Positions 58,215-64,000 of a stretch of DNA of 64,000 nt are shown here, in pieces. How positions within the stretch are numbered: position 1 is the stretch's first letter; every line of letters starts with the position of its first letter. The translations under genes were made by a program, and so were the position numbers. Location of the stretch: positions 62,001 to 126,000 of the forward strand of contig NZ_JAPRAQ010000009.1 of the NCBI RefSeq assembly GCF_029989365.1, in the 5' to 3' direction. Origin of the DNA: Bradyrhizobium sp. Arg816 (lineage in GTDB: Bacteria; Pseudomonadota; Alphaproteobacteria; Rhizobiales; Xanthobacteraceae). The notes below the pieces were generated by a model. The model was not told the origin of the DNA, made no database searches, and was given only the letters and a program-made list of their open reading frames with translations.

Positions 58215-59285
58215 ATGCACATATCCACAGCCCCGGCATTTCAGGTGGAGCGCCGGGTCCCACGGAGCGAAACTGCCGCCCGCAAGTCTCGTAACTGCCA
58301 GGTGCCCTGGATCGCCCGGATTCCCTTCATGATCGTGATGTCAGTCGTGACCGCGCTGGTTCTGCTGGCGCTGGCCACGCAGGCCGGCGTCCTGGCCGTG
58401 CAACGCGCCTTTCCGCCTCAGGGCCGGATGGTCGAGGTCGACGGTGCTGTGCTTCACGTCGTCGATATTGGTCCGCGCGGTTCAGGCATGCCGATCGTGA
58501 TGCTGCACGGCGCGAGCTCCAATCTCGAAGCGATGCGGCGTCCGCTCGGCGACCTCCTCGCCAAAGACCATCGCGTCATTTTGATCGACCGTCCCGGCCA
58601 CGGCTGGAGCACGCGGATGCGGCGGCAGGATTCGACGCCGCAGATCCAGGCCCGGATGATCGACGAGGCGCTTCGTAAGCTCGGGATCGATCGCGCGGTC
58701 TTCGTCGTGCATTCCTGGAGCGGTGCGCTCGGCGCGCGGATCGCGCTCGATCATCCCGGTCGCGTCGCGGGTCTCGTCATGCTGGCGCCGGTGACCCATC
58801 CCTGGCGCGGCGGCGTCGGCCGCTACAACGAGATCATCGCAACGCCGGTGATCGGCCCGCTGCTCGCCTACACCATCACGCTGCCGATGGGGTATTTCGT
58901 CGCCGAGGCCGGCGCGCGCAGCGTCTTCCTGCCGCAAATCATGCCGGACGGCTTCGTGCAGGACTCCGCGACGCCGCTCTTGCTGCGCCCGCGCGAGTTC
59001 ATCGCCAACGCCTATGACCCGGTGACGCTGAAGGAAGCTGTGACGGCGCAGGCTGCGCGCTATGGCGAGATCAAGGCGCCGGTCACGATCATCGCCGGCG
59101 AGCCCGACAAGACGGTGAAGACCGACATCCACGCGCGTCCCTTCGCCGCGATGGTGCCGGGTGCAAAGCTGATCGTGCTGCCCGATCTCGGCCACATGGT
59201 GCAGAACGCTGTGCCGGATCTGGTGAAGACGGAGATCGAGACGATGATCGGGAAAATCGTCCCGGCGCAGGCGGCCGCCGATTAA
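58215..59285 (+). CDS. Alpha/beta hydrolase, membrane-anchored
   Basis: Up to 356 residues. N-terminal hydrophobic anchor FMIVMSVVTALVLLALATQAGVLAV (about residues 38-62 of the long form), then an alpha/beta hydrolase domain. Oxyanion loop in PIVMLHGASSNLEAM, DRPGHGWST, nucleophile elbow VVHSWSGALGARIAL (Ser in HSW), acid Asp in IIAGEPDKTVKTDIH, His in LIVLPDLGHMVQNAVP. Substrate (ester, lactone or haloalkane) unknown. No good ribosome-binding site; the alternative ATG at 58329 gives 318 residues starting just at the anchor and is nearly as likely. Confidence 0.85.
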   Translation: MHISTAPAFQVERRVPRSETAARKSRNCQVPWIARIPFMIVMSVVTALVLLALATQAGVLAVQRAFPPQGRMVEVDGAVLHVVDIGPRGSGMPIVMLHGASSNLEAMRRPLGDLLAKDHRVILIDRPGHGWSTRMRRQDSTPQIQARMIDEALRKLGIDRAVFVVHSWSGALGARIALDHPGRVAGLVMLAPVTHPWRGGVGRYNEIIATPVIGPLLAYTITLPMGYFVAEAGARSVFLPQIMPDGFVQDSATPLLLRPREFIANAYDPVTLKEAVTAQAARYGEIKAPVTIIAGEPDKTVKTDIHARPFAAMVPGAKLIVLPDLGHMVQNAVPDLVKTEIETMIGKIVPAQAAAD

Positions 59286-59343
59286 AGCGTTTTCGAGCGA
59301 AGTGGATACTGGTTCGCGTGAAGAAAACGCGCCAAAACAAGAA

Positions 59344-59386
59344 GCCCGAGCTTCGGTTATGATTCAATCAGAACCGAAGCTCGGGC
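59344..59386. terminator. Strong bidirectional hairpin between convergent genes
   Basis: GCCCGAGCTTCGGTT (59344-59358), 13-base loop, AACCGAAGCTCGGGC (59372-59386): 15-bp perfect stem between the hydrolase and cytochrome c genes. The preceding stretch (59286-59340, GCGTTTTCGAGCGAAGTGG...) resembles a dispersed Bradyrhizobium repeat. Confidence 0.75.
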
Positions 59387-59403
59387 GACCGCCGTTCACG
59401 CGC

Positions 59404-59799
59404 TTACTGCTTGATTTTCCCGTCCTTGTCGAACTGGGAGACGTAGGACCAGAGATTGTTGATCTCGTTCTCGTTCTTGACGCCGGCGAACGCCATCTTG
59501 GTGCCGGGGATCTTGGCCTTGGGGTCCTTGATGTATTCCTTGAACGTGGCTTCGTCCCAGGTGATGCCGGAATTCTTATTCGCATCCGAATAATTGTAGT
59601 CCGGCGCGGTGCCTGACTTGCGGCCGTTGAGGCCGTTGAGCTCGGGGCCGACCTTGTTCTTGGCGCCTTCGCCGATGGCATGGCAGGCTAGGCATTTGTT
59701 GAACGACGATTTGCCGGCCGCAACATCCTGCGCCATCGCGGCGGGTGCGGCGGCAGTCATGGTGAGGATCATCAGTGCGCCAAAAGTCAGTTTTGTCAT
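59404..59799 (-). CDS. Class I cytochrome c (c2-like)
   Basis: A 131-residue periplasmic electron carrier. Signal peptide about residues 1-23 (ending AAMAQ), haem-binding CLACH (about 36-40), conserved GPELNG, WSYVSQF, and the axial Met in KIPGTKMAFAGV (about residue 103). The fold is that of mitochondrial-type cytochrome c/c2. Likely shuttles electrons between periplasmic dehydrogenases or the bc1 complex and an oxidase. Convergent with the hydrolase gene; divergent from glcD with a 264-base gap. Confidence 0.95.
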   Translation of the reverse strand: MTKLTFGALMILTMTAAAPAAMAQDVAAGKSSFNKCLACHAIGEGAKNKVGPELNGLNGRKSGTAPDYNYSDANKNSGITWDEATFKEYIKDPKAKIPGTKMAFAGVKNENEINNLWSYVSQFDKDGKIKQ

Positions 59800-60063
59800 C
59801 GGGTGCTCTTCGTCTCTTCCCTGGTGGGTCTAGGCTGGTCGGTCTTGCCTGGTCGGCAAACGACGGACCCGCCGGTTTTGGCAGGCCCGCCCGGCTTGGA
59901 CAAGCCGCGAAACCATGACAGGTTTCATGCTGTCCTACTTGTCCCAGAGCGAACTCGCCGGAGATCGCCGCTCCGACTTTCGGATGGCCTACCCAAACAG
60001 GCGCGGACGTGGTTGATTTGCCGCGACAATTTGATCGTGGGCTGCGAGTCGGAAGGATATGTT

Positions 60064-61557
60064 ATGGCCATCTTGATGCCCGCGAGCGACCAGGCCGTGC
60101 TGGCGCGCCGCGCTGAGATCGTGGCTGCATTGCGCGCAATCGTGCCCGGCGAGGGCGTGATCGACAGCGCCTCCGAGATGCGGGCCTACGAATCCGACGG
60201 GCTGACGGCCTATCGGCAGCCGCCGATGGTCGTGGTGCTGCCCGACACCACCGAGCAGGTCTCGCTCGTCCTGAAATATTGTGCCGGGCAGGGGATCAAG
60301 GTGGTGCCGCGCGGCTCCGGCACTTCGCTGTCCGGGGGCGCGCTGCCGCTGGAAGATGGCGTGCTGCTCGGGCTCGGCAAGTTCAAGCGGATCCGCGAGA
60401 TCGATTTCGACAACCGCGTCGTCGTCACCGAGCCGGGCGTCACCAATCTCGCCATCAGCCAGGCGGTCGCGCATGCCGGCTTCTACTATGCTCCCGATCC
60501 GTCCTCGCAGATCGCCTGCTCGATCGGCGGCAATGTCGCGGAAAATTCCGGCGGCGTGCACTGCCTGAAATACGGCATGACCACCAACAACGTGCTCGGT
60601 TGCGAGATCGTGCTGATGAGCGGCGAGATCCTGCGCATCGGCGGCAAGTCGGCGGAGAACACCGGCTACGACCTGATGGGCGTCATCACCGGCTCGGAAG
60701 GGCTGCTCGGGGTCATCACCGAGATCACGGTGCGCATCCTGCAAAAGCCGGAGACCGCGCGGGCGCTGATGGTCGGCTTCGCGCAGGTCGAGGCCGCCGG
60801 CGAATGCGTGGCGCGCATCATCGGCGCCGGCATCATCCCCGGCGGCATGGAGATGATGGACAAGCCGGCGATCCACGCAGCCGAGGCCTTCGTCCACGCC
60901 GGCTATCCGCTCGACGTCGAAGCGCTGCTCATCATCGAGCTCGACGGTCCCAAGATCGAGGTCGACGAGCTGATCACGCGCGTCGAGACCATTGCGAATG
61001 CCTGCGGCTCGACCACCTGCCAGATCTCGACCTCCGAGGCTGAACGCAATTTGTTCTGGGCCGGCCGCAAAGCGGCGTTTCCGGCCGTGGGCCGCATCTC
61101 GCCCGACTATCTCTGCATGGACGGTACGATCCCGCGCGGCGCGCTGCCGAAGGCGCTCGCCCGCATCCGGGAGCTCTCGGAGAAGTACCAGCTCGGCTGC
61201 GCCAACGTGTTCCACGCCGGCGACGGCAATCTGCATCCGCTGATCCTCTACGATGCCAACAAGCCCGGCGAGATCGAGCGCGCCGAGGCCTTCGGCGCCG
61301 ACATCCTGCGCGCCTGCGTCGAGTTCGGCGGCGTGCTCACCGGCGAGCACGGCGTCGGCATCGAGAAGCGCGACCTGATGCCCGACATGTTCACCGAGAT
61401 CGACCTCAACCAGCAGCAGCGGCTGAAATGCGCCTTCGACGCGCAGGGCCTGCTCAATCCCGGAAAGGTGTTTCCGACCCTGCACCGCTGCGCCGAGCTC
61501 GGTCGCATGCATGTGCATGCCGGGAAGGTGGCATTCCCGGACATTCCGCGGTTCTGA
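60064..61557 (+). CDS. glcD: Glycolate oxidase FAD subunit / FAD-linked oxidase
   Basis: A 497-residue FAD-linked oxidoreductase of the GlcD type, which oxidises glycolate (or D-lactate) and works with GlcE and GlcF. FAD-binding PCMH domain about residues 50-230 with VVPRGSGTSLSGGALPLEDGVLLGL (about 80-104) and SIGGNVAENSGGVHCLKYG; C-terminal cap with VFHAGDGNLHPLILYD and the final GVLTGEHGVGIEKRDLMPD. ATG at 60064 follows AAGGAT; the frame is open upstream to 59803 without similarity. Acyltransferase gene follows 16 bases later, and glcE only at 63490. Confidence 0.93.
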   Translation: MAILMPASDQAVLARRAEIVAALRAIVPGEGVIDSASEMRAYESDGLTAYRQPPMVVVLPDTTEQVSLVLKYCAGQGIKVVPRGSGTSLSGGALPLEDGVLLGLGKFKRIREIDFDNRVVVTEPGVTNLAISQAVAHAGFYYAPDPSSQIACSIGGNVAENSGGVHCLKYGMTTNNVLGCEIVLMSGEILRIGGKSAENTGYDLMGVITGSEGLLGVITEITVRILQKPETARALMVGFAQVEAAGECVARIIGAGIIPGGMEMMDKPAIHAAEAFVHAGYPLDVEALLIIELDGPKIEVDELITRVETIANACGSTTCQISTSEAERNLFWAGRKAAFPAVGRISPDYLCMDGTIPRGALPKALARIRELSEKYQLGCANVFHAGDGNLHPLILYDANKPGEIERAEAFGADILRACVEFGGVLTGEHGVGIEKRDLMPDMFTEIDLNQQQRLKCAFDAQGLLNPGKVFPTLHRCAELGRMHVHAGKVAFPDIPRF

Positions 61558-61573
61558 CGGTCGGATACCCGGC

Positions 61574-62746
61574 ATGGCGGCGACATGGGACGTTCGGATC
61601 AGTGTGACGAAAGAAGCGCCGGGCAGGCCGCCGGCGAAGTCGCGCCTGCTGTTCATCGACAATATCCGCTGGTCGATGATCATCCTCGTGCTGAGCATGC
61701 ACGCAGCCGACACCTACAGTCCGTTCGGCAATTGGTACTATGTCGACCGGCGGGAGACCGGCTTCGGCACGGCCCTCTTCTTCGGCATCTATCAGAGCTT
61801 CCTCCAGGCCTTCTTCATGGCCGCGCTATTCTTCATCGCCGGCTATTTCGCTGTCGGCGCCTTCGATCGGAAAGGACTTTCGAAATTTGCGCATGATCGG
61901 CTGATCCGGCTCGGCTTGCCGACTTTGCTCTACATGTTGGTGATCGGCCCGCTGACGCAGTATTTTCTGTCATGGACTTGGGGCAAGGGCGGTTTCGGCC
62001 ATCAATGGCTGACCCATCTGATGGACGGCGAATGGCTTTCCGAGACGGGACCGATGTGGTTTTGCGCGGTGCTGCTGCTGGTCTCGCTCCTCTATGGCCT
62101 GATCCGCCAGACCGGATGGCGGGAGCCCGAGGTTGCGCTGTGCGGCACGGGGATTGTTCTGTTCGTTGCGGCCATGGCGGCACTCACCTTCGCCGTTCGC
62201 ATCGCCGTCCACGCCGATACCTCCGTGCTCAACGTTCACCCCGGCGATCTCCCGCAATACGCTCTCATGTTCGCAGCCGGCGCCGTCGGCTATCGCGGCA
62301 ATTGGATGCTTGGGCTTGCCGAGCGCTCCTGTTTCCGCTGGGGACTGTTCGCGCTGTCGCTCTCTGCGCCGCTGTTTGCAGCGCTCGTGCTGTTCGGGGG
62401 AGGCCTGCAGGGTGACACCGCGCTCTATGCAGGCGGCTTCAACGTCGTCAGTGCCGGGAAGTGCTTGTGGGAGGCGCTGGTCTGCGTCGGCATGGGTCTC
62501 TTGATGCTGGCCGTCTACCGCCGCTATTTCGACGCGCAAGGGCCGGTCGCCAAATGGCTCTCGGACAACGCCTTCGGCGTCTACCTGATCCATCCGCCGA
62601 TCCTGGTCGGCTTCGCCCTGCTTCTGCACGCACTGCCGCTCTTCGCACTCACGAAGGCGCTCCTGCTGACCATGTTGGCCGCGATCGGCAGCTTGGCCGT
62701 CTCGGCACTGATCCTGCGCAGATCGCCGCTGCGCGCGATCATATAG
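61574..62746 (+). CDS. Acyltransferase 3 family membrane protein
   Basis: A 390-residue integral membrane acyltransferase (OafA/NodX type) with about ten helices. The N-terminal catalytic segment reads RLLFIDNIRWSMIILVLSMHAADTYSPFG (about residues 24-52), with Arg/Asp and the conserved His in SMHAAD. It moves acyl (often acetyl) groups onto sugars or other acceptors at the membrane. ATG at 61574 is 16 bases after the glcD stop, so translation may be coupled, yet nothing links its function to glycolate oxidation. Ends at a strong terminator. Confidence 0.88.
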   Translation: MAATWDVRISVTKEAPGRPPAKSRLLFIDNIRWSMIILVLSMHAADTYSPFGNWYYVDRRETGFGTALFFGIYQSFLQAFFMAALFFIAGYFAVGAFDRKGLSKFAHDRLIRLGLPTLLYMLVIGPLTQYFLSWTWGKGGFGHQWLTHLMDGEWLSETGPMWFCAVLLLVSLLYGLIRQTGWREPEVALCGTGIVLFVAAMAALTFAVRIAVHADTSVLNVHPGDLPQYALMFAAGAVGYRGNWMLGLAERSCFRWGLFALSLSAPLFAALVLFGGGLQGDTALYAGGFNVVSAGKCLWEALVCVGMGLLMLAVYRRYFDAQGPVAKWLSDNAFGVYLIHPPILVGFALLLHALPLFALTKALLLTMLAAIGSLAVSALILRRSPLRAII

Positions 62747-62783
62747 TCGTATGCCGCGGTCCGGATCGAACCGCGGCATACGA
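62747..62783. terminator. Strong bidirectional hairpin after the acyltransferase gene
   Basis: TCGTATGCCGCGGT (62747-62760), 9-base loop, ACCGCGGCATACGA (62770-62783): 14-bp perfect stem beginning at the base after the acyltransferase stop and ending 8 bases before the stop of the converging monooxygenase gene. Confidence 0.75.
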
Positions 62784-62791
62784 GCTGGTGT

Positions 62792-63280
62792 TTACATGAG
62801 TGCGTATTGAGCCCGTTCGCGCTTCGCCAGCAGCGGCAGGGCTTCGCCGGCGATCCAGGTCTTGAAATGTGCGCTCTCCTGATGCGCCTTGAAAGCCGCC
62901 TCGTCGCGGAACAGCTCGTAGAACAGGAACTGGGCCGGATTGTCCCTGGCGCGCGAGATCAGGAACAGCTTGACGCCGTCCTCGCGCTGCGCCTCCGGCA
63001 GGAAGCGGTCGAGGATCGCGGCGACCTTGTCGGCCTCGCCGGGCTTGGCCTGCCATTGCGCGACGACGAGCAGGCCGCCGCCGTCGACGGCGTCGCTGAG
63101 GGATTTCTGCGTGGCATAGTGGTTCATGGTCCTTGCTCCTTGCTGCTGGGCTTGAGATGACGCCGCCGCCCATGGCGAGAGATAGATCGCCAGGACGGCG
63201 CCGAAGGCCCGGATCACCGACCTGCGGCTGAACGCGCGCGGCACCGGCCGCTGATGTGTCGATCGCATGCTTGTCTCCAT
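62792..63280 (-). CDS. Exported antibiotic-biosynthesis-monooxygenase (ABM) domain protein
   Basis: A 162-residue protein. N-terminal 45 or so residues look like a twin-arginine signal (PRAFSRRSVIRAFGAVLAIYLSPWAAASSQAQ). The rest is one ABM/quinol-monooxygenase ferredoxin-like domain (GLLVVAQWQAKPGEADKVAAILDRFLPEAQREDGVKLFLISRARDNPAQFLFYELFRDEAAFKAHQESAHFKTW). Cofactor-free oxidation or quinone chemistry in the periplasm is possible. Two Met codons (63280, 63268) could start it. Lies between the glc genes on the opposite strand. Confidence 0.85.
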   Translation of the reverse strand: METSMRSTHQRPVPRAFSRRSVIRAFGAVLAIYLSPWAAASSQAQQQGARTMNHYATQKSLSDAVDGGGLLVVAQWQAKPGEADKVAAILDRFLPEAQREDGVKLFLISRARDNPAQFLFYELFRDEAAFKAHQESAHFKTWIAGEALPLLAKRERAQYALM

Positions 63281-63366
63281 CGGTTGGCCTCGATCGCGAT
63301 CGGTGCAAGCTTGTAGCGAGGGCCTGCCGGCTTTGGTTCGCCGCTGATCGAAGTGTCGATGTCGTG

Positions 63367-63392
63367 AACGCTTCGATCATGATCGAAGCGTT
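63367..63392. promoter_or_regulatory. Perfect 26-bp palindrome between the ABM and glcE genes
   Basis: Each 13-base half is the exact complement of the other; the left half is AACGCTTCGATCA. The centre lies about 100 bases from each gene start (ABM at 63280, glcE at 63490). A shorter palindrome CGATCGCGATCG lies at 63291-63302. A fully symmetric site of this length with no loop is characteristic of a dimeric regulator's operator; the regulator is not identified. Confidence 0.55.
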
Positions 63393-63489
63393 GCGGTCGC
63401 CCGTGCAGGATCCCCGATCGCACCTGCGATGATCGCCGGCGTCACGCCGCATTTGATTTTGGCGGCGAATTTCGCTACCGCCTTTTCCC

Positions 63490-64000
63490 GTGGATACGCT
63501 CAGGGTCAGAGACGCCAAAGACGTCGAAGAGGTGGTGCGCGCGGCGATTGCCAACGAGCAGCCGCTCGAGATCATCGGTCATGGCAGCAAGCGCAGCATT
63601 GGCCACACGATGGCGACCAACGCCGTGCTCGACCTCTCCGCGCTGAATGCCGTCACCTCCTACGAACCCAACGAGCTGATCGTCACGCTCCAGGCCGGCG
63701 CCCCGCTGGCCGACGTGCTGTCGCTGATCGATGCCAAGAACCAGCAATTCGCCTTCGAGCCGATGAACACCGCGCCGCTGCTCGGCACGCCGGTATCAGG
63801 CACCATCGGCGGCATGATTGCGGCCGGCCTCGCCGGTCCGCGGCGGATCAAGGCGGGCGGGGCGCGCGATCACCTGCTCGGGGCGCACGCCGTCTCCGGT
63901 TTCGGCGACAGCTTCAAGACCGGCGGCAAGGTGGTGAAGAACGTCACCGGCTACGACCTCTGCAAGCTGCTGGCGGGGTCCTGGGGCACGCTGTCGGTGA
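63490..64000 (+). CDS. glcE: Glycolate oxidase FAD-binding subunit, 5' part only
   Basis: The first 170 codons of a GlcE-like protein; the gene runs off the right edge. Starts GTG at 63490 (VDTLRVRDAKDVEEVVRAAI). The FAD-binding half of the PCMH domain is seen: PLEIIGHGSKRSIGHTM, LDLSALNAVTSYEPNELIVTLQAGAPLADVLS, NTAPLLGTPVSGTIGGMIAAGLAGPRRIKAGGARDHLLGAHAVSGFGD and KTGGKVVKNVTGYDLCKLL. It partners GlcD, whose gene lies 1.9 kb upstream. glcF presumably follows beyond the window. Confidence 0.9.
   Translation, partial: MDTLRVRDAKDVEEVVRAAIANEQPLEIIGHGSKRSIGHTMATNAVLDLSALNAVTSYEPNELIVTLQAGAPLADVLSLIDAKNQQFAFEPMNTAPLLGTPVSGTIGGMIAAGLAGPRRIKAGGARDHLLGAHAVSGFGDSFKTGGKVVKNVTGYDLCKLLAGSWGTLSV

Overview
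The window is a high-GC, gene-dense chromosomal segment that looks like Bradyrhizobium or a close relative in the Alphaproteobacteria (Rhizobiales). The reasons are strong G/C bias at third codon positions, many short catabolic and transport operons, intergenic palindromic repeats of the kinds I associate with Bradyrhizobium (GTAGCCCGGATGG..., GTCATCGCCCG..., GTAGGGTGGGC...), a fused indolepyruvate ferredoxin oxidoreductase, and a cysteine-free L36. The genus is an inference from content, not from a database search. I see no rRNA, tRNA, CRISPR array, prophage or integrase.

Layout. 1-9 kb: aldehyde dehydrogenase, old-yellow-enzyme reductase, GFA-like protein, TfoX-like protein with a basic tail, a TPP-dependent decarboxylase, and a flavin monooxygenase divergent from an M20 peptidase across a repeat-rich regulatory region. 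9-13.4 kb: glutamate/aspartate ABC importer gltI-J-K-L followed by a D-amino-acid transaminase. 13.6-18 kb: AhpD-like protein plus an EmrAB-type pump with a divergent LysR regulator. 18-27 kb: amidase, fused indolepyruvate oxidoreductase with a divergent Lrp/AsnC regulator and a clear operator, and a three-gene catabolic operon (Ldh-type dehydrogenase, flavin monooxygenase, FAH-type hydrolase). 27.3-31.4 kb: a 1354-residue c-di-GMP protein with five tandem GAF domains, GGDEF and EAL.

32-43.6 kb is an extracellular polysaccharide locus: galE, a WecB/TagA-type glycosyltransferase, a Wzz/tyrosine-kinase-like chain-length protein with a degenerate P-loop, a methyltransferase, three more glycosyltransferases, an O-antigen-ligase/polymerase-like membrane protein and a GNAT-type acetyltransferase. 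Flippase, priming transferase and outer-membrane exporter are not in the window.

43.7-48.6 kb: a PCMT-like methyltransferase with a hairpin on its ribosome-binding site, a quinone/electrophile-response group (WrbA, pirin, SDR, divergent LysR), and a REP-associated tyrosine transposase (RAYT) bracketed by its likely REP hairpins; the same REP recurs as inverted pairs at 18.1 and 23.8 kb. 49-59 kb: mostly exported proteins (Bug-type binding protein, Cys-containing small protein, Tat-exported divergent superoxide dismutase, beta-sandwich protein, HbpS/GlcG-like protein, TPR protein), a class III adenylate cyclase, YbaK-like deacylase, HAD dehalogenase, amidohydrolase and L36. 59.3-64 kb: cytochrome c, glycolate oxidase glcD, an acyltransferase, a quinol monooxygenase and the start of glcE, cut by the window edge.

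The leads most worth following are the RAYT/REP system, the phased CTTGGCAAG/CAAG repeat array at 7.34-7.51 kb, the five-GAF c-di-GMP protein with a damaged fourth GAF, the pseudo-tyrosine-kinase in the polysaccharide locus, and a perfect 26-bp palindrome before glcE.
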